The notes under the pieces were generated by a model. The model was not told where the DNA came from, searched no databases, and saw only the letters and a list, made by a program, of their open reading frames with translations. Both the position numbers and the translations under genes were made by a program. From Cryptomeria japonica (lineage: Eukaryota; Streptophyta; Pinopsida; Cupressales; Cupressaceae), in contig NC_081412.1 of assembly GCF_030272615.1 (NCBI RefSeq), forward strand, positions 544,596,370 through 544,660,369: a stretch of 64,000 nucleotides of DNA. The letters are read 5' to 3'. Below are positions 47,664 to 60,362 of the stretch, in pieces (within the stretch, counting starts at the first letter, position 1; the number at the start of each line of letters is the position of its first letter).

Positions 47664-48944
47664 TTTTATTAGCAATCAAGAAGGAAGACTTAGAAAGGGG
47701 GTGTTGAATCAATTTTCACTGAATCAAAACAAATAAAACTTCTACCATAAATTGATAAACTGCAGCAATGAATCAAATAAGAAAATTAACAGTACAACAC
47801 ACAACACCAAGATTTTGATGTGGAAAACCCAGTTAAGGGGAAAACCACGGTGGGAACCTACCCAAAATAAGATGATACTTTGCAGTAGTATGCGAAAATA
47901 TTACAATGGGGAATGCAAATTCATTTAGGCATACTGCCTAGAGCTCAATGCTCAAAATATATATGCTTGGAAGGCTACAACCCTTAGAGAAGTCTCACTG
48001 ACTTAAGAAATGATTTGGACTACAATCAGGAAGAAATGAACTAGAATGATAGCATCTACAAATGCCTGATGACAGTTTTGGTTAAGCACAATTGTCTTCT
48101 CTACAACACCAATCTCACCTCAAAACTACACTAAATAATAGGTCTCTTGTTCACATAATAACCTCTCTCTAATAATGTAGAGACAATACCAACACCTAAA
48201 TTACATAAGCATCTCACCTATAAATACAAATCATCAATCTTGATAACAAGATCGGCAAAACCCTAACCCTCAACTCAAAATTACAAAAATACATTACATG
48301 ATACAAAGATCGATCAGCGGACAAATATAATGATTTAGATTACATAGAATGAACTTAATTCAAATTCCCAAATGATCGCATCCACCAAAAATCATGCCAA
48401 GATCAATTGCAACATGCTACACGACCAAAAATACCACATAACATGAGAATCATCATTAGTTCATAGAAATCAACAAAATCTTGCACAATGATCAATACAG
48501 ATCACCAAAATAAATAGGAAACAACTAGGAAACACCAGCAAACATGTTAGAACCATTTGCAACAATTGCAATGACACCACTTTTTAAATCTTCATTGATC
48601 AACATCTAGAAATCTTAGGAACACAACCAAACAACAACTATCATGAAGAAGGATAACTTGCAGAGTACCAAATCAAAAACCATAATAAATAATGTTATAT
48701 AATATCATCCCAAACAATATACCAAAGTATCAGAATAATATCTGATCACATCGGAATATACCGAAGGAAATATCGGATTCCACAAAACAGTGATCAACAA
48801 AACCAAACTTCAAAACCAGATCAAAAACTCTTTCCAAGCTCACCAGAATAAATCACAAGAATATGTTGACATGAATGAAAACATCATATCCTAGCAAAAA
48901 AAATGACAACAACAAAATCCAATAATCTCCCCAACAATCCAACA
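47664..48944 (-). repeat. Element C 5' LTR
   Basis: Pairs with 35361-36620. The primer site just inside is damaged (minus strand TACTGTCAGAGG near 47651-47662). The outer end carries an extra AATCTCCCCAACAATCCAACA-like tail of about 20 bp not present in the 3' LTR. Confidence 0.8.
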
Positions 48945-48949
48945 ATGGC

Positions 48950-49705
48950 AACTCAAGATGGAAGACCTGATGGTTGATAGAGACCCCTAGGTTACACTGT
49001 TTGGATCAAAACCATCAGGCATGAAATAAGAAGATTGGGATCTCGCATATAGGAAGGCCAAAGGGATAATTGAATTATGCCTTGTGGATTTTTTTCTCTT
49101 GAATGCTCATGAGGTGAAGAAAACTTCTTTGTGGAAGAAACTTGGTGATATTTATCAGGGAAAGTCTCTAGTAAATAAGTTGTTCCTGACGAAAAAATTA
49201 TACTCCTTGAAGATGAGCGCAGGAAAATTTATGGTAGATAATTTAAATGTTTTCAACATGATCATTTCATAGTTAACTTATGTGGGAGATAAGATTAAGT
49301 ATGAGTACCAGTGTATTCTTTTATTTTGTTCCATGTCGGACACATGGGGCCATCTAGTGATAGCTATTGGGAGTACAACAACCACTTTCAAAATGGAGGA
49401 TGTTGTTTCTTCATTGATCTCAGAGGAAGGACGGAGGAAATCTTTTGAGATGGTAAAATAAGCTCTAGTTGTGAGGGGCAAATCATAGGAAAAAGGTAAG
49501 TAGAAGGACAAGAGGTCCAAATCCAAGTCACAGGGGAGATCAAAGTCTTCAGGAAAGAAGTCCAAGGTGAGGTGTTGGAATTGTGGGCAGATTGGCCATT
49601 TCTAAAAGGATTGTGAGGAGAAGAGAAAAAATAATTCTTCTGACACTGATTCTTCTCAGAGTGATGCTAGTGCCTACAGTACTACCTTGGTAACATGACA
49701 TCTCA
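48950..49705 (+). pseudogene. Element E gag, second part (CCHC zinc knuckle)
   Basis: Continues the gag begun at 35297: QLKMEDLMVDRDP, then LAYRKAKGIIELCLVDFFLL and KTSLWKKLGDIYQGKSLVNK, LFLTKKLYSLKMSAGKFM, MEDVVSSLISEEGRRKS, a basic KSKSQGRSKSSGKKSK tract and zinc knuckle CWNCGQIGHF-x-KDC near 49570-49615 (one stop inside). Typical Tork-type copia gag order. The pattern stops after about STTLVT at 49697 and no protease follows. Confidence 0.85.
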
Positions 49706-51937
49706 ATAGAGGTCAATCTTGGTATTGATTGCATTGGTCATTTGCTTGGAGAGATTCATAATGGTGAAGCATTGTGTTGAATCTTATCATGGTTTGATCA
49801 TGGAGGTGCTCTGAAATACCAAGAGACTTGTGGATCTGCTAAAGAGCAATTTTTCTAAGCCTTGTTTCTTTGGGGTGGTACTAGATGAGATATTTGCATT
49901 TCTACATGCAAGCTTTATTCATGGTGAGAGGAAGTGAAATGATTTCATTAAATGGAGATGTTGATAGTTGTTAGTCACTTAGCATTTCTGTGGTAGTTCT
50001 TGGTGAAGTCCTAGATTATGATGCTCAAAGTGGACATGATTGGAAAATTGGATGTGTTTTTGATCTTGTGCTTAAGTCAAGATTGTCTACATGAATTTTC
50101 TCTTTGAGATCTCATTTTGCATATAGGTAATGTGATAGTGAGTTTGTGTCTAGTTGATTGGATCTCTGAGTTATGCAGTTGTGTGGGCTGATCACCTATT
50201 CAGCTGCAGTGGGATAACTTGGAAGTGGACTATCTATATCCACAAGGTTTGATTCAGTGCTATGCAGACTTGTTAGTTGGCCTTATCTGTGGTAACTTGT
50301 GCATTTGTGTAGTTTCTTTGAGATAAGAGAATATATGATAATTGATAACCTGGATAATCAATTATGGGATCCTGTAGAATGTTGTATTTTTTCTTGGTTT
50401 CACTTGGTGTGACTAATAGTACAACTTTGTGTGAGGACCTGGAAGATTTTCAGATTGGGAGATGGTGTGTCATGATGCTTGGAGATATCAGTACCATAGT
50501 TCAATGGGAGCTTGAGAAATGATTGCCTATTCATCATTAGATGGTGAATGATCTTCTTAGTATGCAGATGTTTGGAGGATGCATTTGATCCTGTTGTTGT
50601 AGAAGGGTCTTTCACATTTGTGGGTAGACTTGTAGGAGGATGATAATATTCATGATATTTAAATATGTTGACATCTTGAGGGCTCAAGGAGTTCTTGTTT
50701 GAGGTGTTGTTATTCTTGGCAAGTGATGTTGGTTGAGAGTATGATGTTGTTGTGTCATGGTACACTCTTGAGAGTATCTTTAGAGTTTTGGCATGATACA
50801 TTTCTCTTGAGACTATGGTTTGTTCACTTGGAGAATGTGATCTCCTAAGAGGAGATCGTAAGATCATGGTGTCATGATGGGTTCCTAATTCTACATATTG
50901 GAGCTTTGATAGTGGTCTGGTAAGTTCTCTTTGTGTTGGGTGCATTGGTCTAATGTATGAGAACTTCATGGGAATGTAGAAATGCATTTGGAGTTTGGAA
51001 TAGATTGATCAATTGTTGGTACTCATGGATACATAGAGACTTAGGTGAGGTTGTAGTTCTTTTGAGAAGGGAGATGTTTGTTTAGTTGGTTACTCTTAAT
51101 GATATTTCAGCTGGAAGTCTGAGGAGCCTACACCTTGGCTGAACGTGAGATAAATAGAGACCTATAAGGAGATTTCTCTTGAATAAATCATAATGACTTG
51201 GAGATCTTGGAGGTGCATTCTCATTCCCCACTCTTTGTCTACTCGATAGTTTATCACTTGGGAGGTTTTTCCCATTGTCACTTAGGTGTTTTATGCTTTT
51301 CTTTCAAATGTGTGGATCTTGAGTCGAGTTAGATAGTTCTGGAAGATTCATTGTGAGAGATGGATAGTATTTTAATTTCCTTAACATAGGGAATGGCATT
51401 GGGCTATTTTCTTGAAATGGGAAATGGAGTAATTTTGATCTTCTTTTGGGGTTATAGAGGAGGTATTACTTGCCATAGCTGATACTTAGAGGTGTATGTA
51501 CAAGGACATTCTTGTGGTTTCTTGCAGCAATATTGTTTGTGGGATATGCTTATCTTTGTCGATGGTCCTTGGTGCTACATGGTTAAATTTTTTATGTGTT
51601 ATGATTGATAGACTCTGTATGCCATTTTTGATCTTTCAGATTCAGCATTACCAATGCAGTGGGAGTTTATGGATGTGTTTAGTCTTCATCAACTGAGTTG
51701 TATAGGGAACTTGTGGCTGATGGTTATGGGTTGATTATGCTGGTAGCATGGGTTTACTAATGATGCAATTCTCTGTGGTATGTGAGATTGGATTGGTAGC
51801 ACTTGTTGTGGGTGTTATTTTTCAATCTCGTGGATTTGTCAGTTGGATGGGAGAAGTTGCCTTGACTCTTTCTTCTAGCTGATGTTTAGTCTTAAATGTT
51901 TTGGAGATACCAATAAGTTCTTCATCAAGTGGGAGAA
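49706..51937 (+). other. Element E internal region without pol
   Basis: About 2.2 kb between gag and the 3' LTR. No protease, integrase or RT motif in any frame. An open frame on the minus strand at 50400-50987 has skewed His/Thr/Ser composition and is probably accidental. Ends in a purine tract AAGTGGGAGAA immediately before the LTR (51927-51937). Confidence 0.7.
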
Positions 51938-53257
51938 TGTTGAGAATGGGTGTCTCAAACTTACTGGTTGAAATATCAAACATATGGCACTTGGTCTCTG
52001 AAATGAGTAGTTTAGTATGAATAAATTTTGTGTTATTGATCATCTCTAAAGAGAACTGAATAACCTTCGTATTGTTGATACAGTAGTTGATAACCTTTGT
52101 GGTATGCACTTGCCTAGAGAAGCAGTGATTCCAGTATAGCATCTGGGTTTGATAAGATTGTCTGAAGGAAGTAACTAAAGTCTCATTCTATGGCGATAAA
52201 GACTATATTGGTATTTTGGTTTTGTTGCAGTTTTGATTTGTTCAGTATCGCATAGAAGAGTTATTGATCGAACTTGAATTTTTAGTAGCCAAAGTCACCT
52301 TTCTAACAAAGTGTGATCAACTAATAAGGGACTTGTGAGGGGCCCACTTTTGAGGATCGAAGATTGGGTGGAACAAAGCTTGATGATAATGAGAGCTAGT
52401 GAGTTACATTTTCATCGAGTGTCAATATGTCGATAAGGCAATAAGATGGTCTTGGTGGGGACCACGACTGATTTATGTTGGCATGCTAAGCTAGAAGCCA
52501 GTGATTGGTCCATGTTGGAGTATTTTCTAATAGTGTTTGAGGTTTCATTGGGACTGTGATGGACTCATATTTACCTATCAAGTTGTTTGTTGGTGATCGA
52601 GAAAAACTAGAATGACTTGGAGGAGTGATGAAGATAACATGATGTGTTATCAACAGTCTGAGGAAGTTCAACAGTTGGAGCCATGTAATTAAAATGAACT
52701 ATTTTCTTGAGTAGAGATATATCATCTAAAGAAATGGTTGCAAGTGAGTGAGACTGTGATGGAGAGTTTTTGAAAACTTCTTGTAGAAACATTTGTAACT
52801 AACGTTGCAAATTAGAACTTAGTAATGACTAATTTTGATGGTTGAATATTGAGGTGATGATTTGAGGTTGATGAGTGGTTGGTCTTTGTTGGATGTCGAA
52901 TTGCAGAACATTGTACCTTTTACCTATGCATTGGGTGGGTCAAATTCTATCTGTAGGTTGAATACTATCATAACAAAGACTTTCTAATATATACCTAATA
53001 GATTAATCTATACCTTGTATGTAATATACATTTTATTGTAATACAAGAGATTGAATTTGGTGGTGGGTTTTTACTTGTAAGGGTTTTCCCATGTAAATTC
53101 TATGCTCTCTTTGTTCTTGTGTGAATCTTTTGTTTTCTCTGTTATTTTGTTAATGTACATCTTAATGACTGTAATCTGAAATTTAAAGTCGCCTCTTCTC
53201 CTTTCCTCTTTGAATTTAACACTATGGAAGTTGTTTCTGCATTCTACTTTTCTTACA
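51938..53257 (+). repeat. Element E 3' LTR
   Basis: 1,320 bp from TGTTGAGAATGGGTGTC to about TCTTACA. Pairs with 33852-35191. Confidence 0.85.
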
Positions 53258-54580
53258 CATGTTAAAGAGGTCATCAAGGCCAATAATGGATGGAATGCAA
53301 TTAACCAATCTGGCAAACATCGCATCCACAACATGATGGAAAGCTAGCATAAGATTGAGTAGAGTAGAGAAGTGACTGACAACAACCTGCTCGATATCTA
53401 AATCCTTAATTATATAAGTGCCATCAGCCCTCAGATGCTCCTTAGTACAGTTACACTTCCTATGATGACTAGAAGATTGATGGAAAAACTTTGTATTTTT
53501 ATCCCCCTCCTTAACCCATTGAACCCTAGACCACTACTTCTAGAACAATCCCTCTTTAATAAATAAATTGTTGAGATCAGCTAGAAGTGTGCGTTGCTTA
53601 GCTCTATCACCCTCAGAGGCCCCAAGGGATTCCATATTTTTTTGGAGTAAACCAATATGGGCTTTAAGAGCCTTCTTCTAAGTAAAGATATCCCCAAAAG
53701 AGGATTTACTCTAGGACCGAAGCTAAAACTTAAGCAATTTCTATTTGTGAGAAGCACAAAACATGGAAGTACCATGAATTTTAACATTCCACCAATGAGC
53801 CATAGGGCTTCTAAAGTTAAGAAAGAGGTTCCACATGATTTCAAACCAAAAAGGAAATCCTCTTTGGGGATGAGGGGGTTGGGCCATGAAACAAAGATGA
53901 AACAATGGTCAGAGCCACTACAAGTAAGTGAGGAGAGGTGGCAAAACTGGGAAATATTCCAGGAGGAAGAGATAGAAGAATGATCAAACTAAACTTAATT
54001 GAGGTTCCCATCTATCCGTTGATCAAACCAAGTGAAACTTTTGTCTTCAAGATCCAGGCTAGAGATGCCCCCATTGGATAGGAACTCTTGGATATCCAAC
54101 ATACTTTCAGAGAAATCAAACGACCCTCCAGATTTTTTTGAGGAAAAGAGTTGAGTGTTAAAATCTCCCATAACAATCCAATGAGCACCACATTGCCCAT
54201 TCCAAGGAGAAATAAAAAATATCCATAGATCCTTCCTAAGCACAACATTATTGGGAGCATAGATGCTAGTGACTCTCCAAACCTCAGAAGAAATAATACT
54301 GTCAAATTCTATACACTAAAAATTCTTGTCTTAGGCAACTAGAACCAAAGAGATAGCTTGACCATCAGAGAACTGTAAGACCCTAGAGGCACCTTCAATA
54401 CTCTACAAATAATTGAGAGAAGGGCCAAATGAACTTGCACACCTTATTATAAGATTCCTCACTCATCTTAGTTTTTTGTAGTAAAACGATATCCAATATC
54501 AACTCTTTCACCAAATTCTAGATGAGAATCTACTTATGGGACCCATTCAGGCCACTAATATTTCAAGAGAGAATAATCAT
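53258..54580 (-). pseudogene. L1-F ORF2 endonuclease and linker
   Basis: ORF2 starts at Met 54580 (MIILS-x-NISGLNGSHK; the WN of the first motif lost to a stop) and continues DIVLLQKTKMSEES (LQETK). In the 53995-54243 piece: WIVMGDFNTQLFSSKKSGG, ISSLDLEDKSFTWFDQR. The GDFN and fTW motifs are intact. After the usual linker (53258-53990, frame-broken) the gene is cut by element E and continues at 33851. The domain nicks target DNA. Confidence 0.75.
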
Positions 54581-54599
54581 AATGAGATATTCTAAGAGT

Positions 54600-56180
54600 A
54601 GAACTAGTCCAATGTACCCTAACATTTGTTAACCATGTCCCTTGTAGTACTATTCTGACAAACATCCACTGAATAATTCCTTCCTAGATGAGAGTCCTTA
54701 TCCACATCAACAAACTTCCTCAAACCAAGGGAGACAAGTGAGCCATAACTCAAAAAAAGTCCAGAGGACACAATAGGAGTCTCAAATGAACCAGTAATAA
54801 ATTTCTCTAGATGTATCCCCCTAAGAGAAAGCACAAAAAGTGGGGACGAAGGGTCCATTTCTCCAGAAGTGGGAAGGAATGCCTTCGAATGGGAATGGTG
54901 AACCACCATCCAGTGTTTGAAATATGAAGAATAATGCAAAAAACCAGTCACAAACAATCCAACCTTACTCTGAATGCACAAGGATATGGGGAGGCAGACC
55001 TCGAAAGCAACCTTCTAATGAGAGACAAAAATAGCCACAAATGAGGAAGAGAAAGTTGCTTGAGAAGGCACTTCTATCACCATTGAGTCAAAGCAAAGGA
55101 TAACAAAACTAGAAGAAGGGAGCCTCAAGGTAGGCACAACAAACACTGTTGAGGTAGGAAACAAGCCACCCTCATCCACACAAGGAAAGGCAACATAGGA
55201 AAAATAATAAATAACATTAGGAGCCACAACAGGATCCACATCACCACTCAGCATGACAGCATTGAACAAAGTGGAGCCAGGGCTAGCCATGGTGGGAGAG
55301 GAAATGAATTGGCTAGGTAACTAGCATATGACTAACATTGACAAAAAAGAATCAAGTTATCATACCCCACGGGTTGATTACACGAACTAAACCAGGAATT
55401 CAACACAATAAAAGTTAGTAGGAAGGTACCAGGAGCAACTGTTAATGGATTACAAAATCCACTACAATATAATGGCCAAATGAGTTTGCAATGCCTTTAA
55501 TAATCTCCTCATCCCAATATTCAAGGGGAAGAACTGGAAGATGAACCCAAGTGGGATCACACTAGATAGAAAGGAGTTAGGCTTATGGCCCGAGTGTCGT
55601 TTGCTGAGATGCAACACTTGTTTACCATTAATCCATGGGCCCAAGGAAATAACTCTCACACAATCCTTAGAGAGAGAGAAGGAAAAACAAAAGAGGGCCT
55701 TAGGAAGGGCCTAAATAGAGAGACTACCTCTGATAGACCACTTCCTAACTACCACAATGTCAAGATGTTGACCCATAAACTTATCAACCAGAGCGTTGGC
55801 CATCTTAGCAAGGGGACAATCCAAAGAGACATCCAAAATATTGAAACATGTTCCAAGATCATTTTTCTCAACTAAGACCCCACCTATAGCTGGCAACAGA
55901 GTACCACAAAACAAGTCCTTCTAGGGGCCTAAAGAAGTAGACTTGCAAGATCCTAGAGGATGGGTACCAACCCAACAACATTGGTTTCAGATACTAGGAC
56001 ACCTAAAGAAGGGCCTATAATTGAAGGTTCCAGGGGGTGTGATGCACCCCAGATGCATTAACCCTAGCGACAAGGTAAGAAACATGTGAACTACTTCCCA
56101 AAATTTTGGGAAAAAAACATTCCACAAAGGTGGATTCTCCCATCACATCTAGACAACTTCCTAGTCCATAGCCAGCAATA
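54600..56180 (-). pseudogene. L1-F ORF1 (DUF4283 type)
   Basis: Upstream of ORF2. 55711-55914 reads LAKMANALVDKFMGQHLDIV. Next, in 55462-55659, come CVRVISLGPWINGKQVLHLS, then the K-x-N-S-F and V-x-L-G-x-x-x-Q-F-F-P-L-N-I region. Together they follow the DUF4283 pattern (A-L-V-GKF-x-G ... GPW-x2-G-x2-L-x-L-x2-W). The remainder (54619-55290) is less conserved. ORF1 proteins of plant L1s bind the element RNA. Frameshifts are present. The exact 5' end is uncertain. Confidence 0.65.
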
Positions 56181-56199
56181 CCCATGCAGCCATTGCTAC

Positions 56200-56659
56200 C
56201 GTCCTCTTGAGGAAGAACATTGAATTTTCTTTAATATGCAAAATAGGTCATACAAATTTTTCTTTAATACTCCCTTGTCCATTCAATAGATAATTTATAT
56301 TATTCCAAGGTTTAAAATATGAAAATTTCCTTGAGGGTAGCTTGGTATCCCTTTGTTAGACAGATATCTTGATTTTCTTTAATTGAAGGAGATTCTTGAT
56401 TGCTACATGATGAAATTTAATTTCTATAATTTTTATTGGTTATCTTTTTTTATCATGTTATTATCCTAAAGTCTATCTTTCACTTTCTTCTCATTTATAA
56501 ATTTATGGTATTTTAGATTCAAAAAGCTTTTTGAAGGATATTGATTCACTTAATAGGATATTAGTTTCTGAATCTGGACACTCAAAAATAGGACATTAGT
56601 TATTGGAATACATTTTTCATCCTGTACATAATGGTGATAGTCGTCTTAAATATGAAAAA
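56200..56659. other. No supported gene
   Basis: A/T-rich, stop-rich on both strands. Possibly decayed LINE sequence, but no motif can be defended. Confidence 0.3.
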
Positions 56660-56664
56660 CCAAA

Positions 56665-57889
56665 TGTAGCATCATAAATTATCATCAAGCCAATTTATAC
56701 CTCATGTTTATGGCCCTAGTTTAGCATGTCCTATCCTCATCACCATTCTAGGTCCGTTTGTGTGTATTCTCTAGATTTGAGACTATGAAGAACCTTTTGT
56801 GGGTCCTACAATGGAAACTTACCCATTTTAGCTTTGTTTTGGCCCTAATTATGGTGGGACTAGGGCATAGTATACCATAGTCTAGACCATGGCACCCCAA
56901 AATGCCATGGTCTTTCTCAATCAAGCCCCACTTAAAAATGTAGTTGGGGCTATATCTCAATGGTATGTTTTGATATTCATTTCTCCACATGACCATTGGA
57001 GGTTGACCTAATTAGTAATTTACCTAAAACCCCCAATATAAATATATTTCATCAACATAATTTAATCTAACCTAAGAATTCTAAGTCTCCATCCATTACC
57101 AGCCTAAAGTATTCATGCATCCCTGAAGCATTCATAATCAATAATTTTCAGAGATCTTCAAGTTTGCATATTCATCCTTCAACCATTCTAGAGCATAATT
57201 ATATCAATCTTATGCAAGCATGTTTGTGTGATTAATGTTTTATGTTTTTCATGTCATTTCATCCAACATTTGTGATCACATTAAAAGAGAAAAGCATCAT
57301 CAAAAATAATTTTAGATCTGAGGTATATCTATCCAACATTTATTTCAGTATTGTGTTATTTCATTCAAGGTTAATTATTAAGTTGGGGTTTGACTTAGGC
57401 AAAACCCTATTCCCAATAATGTCCTCCTTCTATTTATGTATAGGTAATAGGTACAAAGCTATGTTTGGGAGGATAAATAGGATTCACAAAGAAGAATAGA
57501 TTCACCTTTTGACAACAAGAAATTTGGAGGACCATGGCGAATTGATGAGTCTTGGTCCCAAAAAATTAGGAAAAAGTTTTGGTAACAGATCTAAAACATC
57601 TTATTTTACCTAGATCTAAGGTGGTGTCTATATGATGTCCATAGCTCACTATTTATACCCAATCTCTACAATAATAACCTATTTTACCCTAATTTTAACA
57701 TTTTCACAATTCAACTTAGAAAGAGGAACTAAACCCTAACCTAGTGAACCTAATCAAAATTTTAGAGTTTTTCCCATTGGGATCAAGCCTAGATGTATCA
57801 GGTGCATCCCTTTTTCAATGTCATGGTCTCTCAAGTAAAATTAGTGGTTTTTTACCTTAATTGGTGAAACCCTAATTTTCTCCATTACA
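56665..57889 (+). repeat. Element H 5' LTR
   Basis: 1,225 bp, similar to 61354-62468. Shared words include TTTAGCATGTCCTATCCTCA, TGACCATTGGAGGT and AATTCAACTTAGAAAGA. The sequence just inside (TTTTGGTGAACCTAAC) may be the primer site, but it does not match the tRNA types seen in the other elements. Confidence 0.8.
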
Positions 57890-58319
57890 TTTTGGTGAAC
57901 CTAACTCCTTAAACCACTATTTCTAATTTGTCTTCTTAGATCTAATTTGTAGGCATTTAAATTTTCAAGTTTGCACTCATAGATTATATTTTTAATAAAA
58001 AATACATAAATTTAGAGACTAAATTCATAAAAAGCCCTAATTTATTTTAGTTAATTTTATTTGCGGGTTGCATAATTTGTAACTTTTGTTTTCATATTTT
58101 ATCCTAGGAATTCATAATGGCACTTAATAGATGTGTTTTATATGCCATTTCACATATGATTACATTTCTTTTAACTTATATCAATTAAAGTAATGTGTTG
58201 GATAATGGTTTCTTTCACTTCACCTTTCTTCCTTTCATTCATATCACTTTGGCATAGTTAAAATAATAGAAAACAATTCATCTTCTTCTTGAAATCCTTT
58301 TCCTACATCTCAAGAGACA

Positions 58320-58592
58320 AGACCTACTCCTATTGATGACCAATAGAAATTAGCTACTAGAATCTTTTGGAGATTGAAGTATGATAATAATATTTTCTTT
58401 CCTTTCATTAGACTTAATTACAATTATAAGCATAAGGAAGGTGATGCACATTATCTTTTTAATCGTGGTTATTCTTATTATATTAGAAAGTCTAAATTAT
58501 TTAAAATATTTATTCAGGATGAATATGATATAGCTTGCATAGCTCTTACAATTAACCTTGCACTCTTCCTTGGTGAAGAGGTAGTACCTTAG
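58320..58592 (+). pseudogene. Short ORF in element H
   Basis: 72-codon open frame (58374-58592), with coding-like sequence extending upstream past a stop to about 58270 (RIFWRLKYDN). Rich in Tyr, Ile and Lys. No zinc knuckle or enzyme motif. Could be a gag remnant. Not identified. Confidence 0.3.
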
Positions 58593-58603
58593 AACTTGGG
58601 TAT

Positions 58604-59233
58604 GTGCAGGATCATGAGGGGCCAAAAAGTGGCGATATCCAAACTAAAGTCCTGATTGATAGGTTGATTGAAAAATATCTATAATTTTCAAATTTTATCA
58701 CATTTTTAAAATCTAAAAAATGTGTCAAATTCCATGCTTTGTATACTATAAGATTAGAAAAATTAAAAACTGAATTTCATTAAGTTTTGACCAAGTTATG
58801 ATGGTCAGACTGTGGAATTTTTAATATGTTTAAAAAGTTGTAAAAAAATCATGATTAATTATTTATTTCAAAAAAAAATACAAAAAAATATGTGTCAAAT
58901 CTAGACATGGTTATTCTACTTATATCTGAGATCTTATAAAAATTATTGTGATTTGATTGTGGTTAGGGTGGTCAGACAAACACCTACTTCTTATCTTTTT
59001 CCTGAAATTTTAGTACTACTACATTGAAATTTCAAATTTTTGTCAATAGATTTTTTTTATATAAAACAACTAGTAGCTTAGAAACTAAATTCAATTTGCT
59101 ACAGATTTTATCCTTACATATTTTTGAAATAATGTTGGTAACTTATTCAAATTTTTATGTCATGTTGCCTAACTTTGTTTATATCATTTTCATTTCCACT
59201 TAAGGGCCTATTTGGCCCACCATGATCCTACAC
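58604..59233. mobile_element. MITE-like insert with imperfect inverted ends
   Basis: GTGCAGGATCATGAGGGGCC at 58604 is mirrored by the complement of GTGTAGGATCATGGTGGGCC ending at 59233, extending to about 28 bp with few mismatches. The 630-bp interior is A/T-rich and non-coding. No clear target duplication, so the true ends may lie a few bases in or out. Confidence 0.5.
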
Positions 59234-60362
59234 ATTCCCACTTCATTCACCATTCATGTTGCTCCTCACCCTATGGCACTAGTAGTTAACTTCATTGGGG
59301 GTCTTTTTCATAAGAGATGATTCTTTTTCAATAGCAATCATCTTGGGGCAGCAACATAATTCATTCTTGCCTCTATGCTTGGAGGGGGGCAAGAATATTA
59401 TCCTATCTCTTATCTCTATCTAAGGTTTCACTATTTCCTTTATGGGTTGTATTTTTTCAGACCTTGATGTCCCTTCTTTCTTGAAATGGTACGTCTCTTA
59501 TGGATAATCTCTCCTTAGGGGGGTGTATGATTCTTTATCTAGTCTTTCCTTATTTTAAGATTACCTCTTCTTTAGAGTTTCATTCTACATATCTTGATGT
59601 CTTTTCTTTCATTGAATATTCCTTCATGCGACTACATGTGTGTTCCTTGTTTAGGTCCTTTCTTTGCTTGGAATAGTGCATTTTCTTATGTATAATATCT
59701 CCTTATAGTTTTTGTAATTATTCTTATTGATCCTACACGTGGGGAATTTATCTTTGCTATCCTTTCTAAGGATCCACTTTTCCAATGTTGGGTGGTGTTT
59801 GTTCATGATTTGATGTCCTTCCTTGTGTAAAGTTGTTGTTTTCTCAAGGATTATCTCTTATGCAAGAGGTGTGTATCCTTGACTAAAACCTCTTTTTCAC
59901 TTGGAAATATATATTTATTATAAACAAACCTTTTACTTTGGTTCAAAAGTGTGTCATCCTTCATCAAGAATACCTTTCACTTAGCAATAAGGGGAAGGTA
60001 TGCATTCTTGTTCCCCTTCCCTTATTTTGGTAGACGATGCTATGTTTGGTCAATAAAATCCTCTTGGGGGTATATTTATTTAATAAAATATCTCTTCTCC
60101 TCCAAGGATACTCTTTAGAGTTGTTGAAAGGTATCACTTTTTCACCTATCTTATCCTTTCTTGTAAGACTATTACCTCTTTAGCTTGGACATATGAGCAT
60201 TGTTGCCTTAGGAAAGGATATCCCCTTGATGTTGAAGGTGCATATCCTTGTTTCTAGCTTCCTTAAGGCATTGACATAGGGCTATGTTGACATCTTAAGG
60301 GGTCGTATAGCATATCACCCTCTTTGTACTATATTGTACTATATTTTTGCAATGTCTAAAAT

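Larger units (their letters stand above)
35361..48944 (-). mobile_element. Ty1/copia element C, containing element D
   Basis: Minus-strand copia element with LTRs at 35361-36620 and 47664-48944, inserted in the gag of E. Target duplication ATGGT (35356-35360) / ATGGC (48945-48949), one mismatch. Element D (39872-46468) lies inside it between gag and protease, so C alone is about 7.0 kb. All domains are decayed. Confidence 0.85.
33852..53257 (+). mobile_element. LTR element E (gag-only, copia type), disrupted by C and D
   Basis: Plus-strand element with LTRs at 33852-35191 and 51938-53257, a primer site and a gag split by element C. Without C and D it would be about 5.8 kb. Between the end of gag (about 49700) and the 3' LTR lie about 2.2 kb with no protease, integrase or RT, so E is non-autonomous. 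It inserted in ORF2 of L1-F. The flanks ATGAG and CATGT do not form a clear target duplication. Confidence 0.8.

Noticed and set aside
50400-50987. 195-codon minus-strand open frame in element E
   Set aside because: No motif, strong His/Ser/Thr bias, and it runs against the element's direction in a region that shows no coding signal otherwise.
33847-53262. A 5-bp target duplication for element E
   Set aside because: The flanks ATGAG and CATGT agree at too few positions to count. The E boundaries rest on LTR similarity and the broken L1 frame instead.
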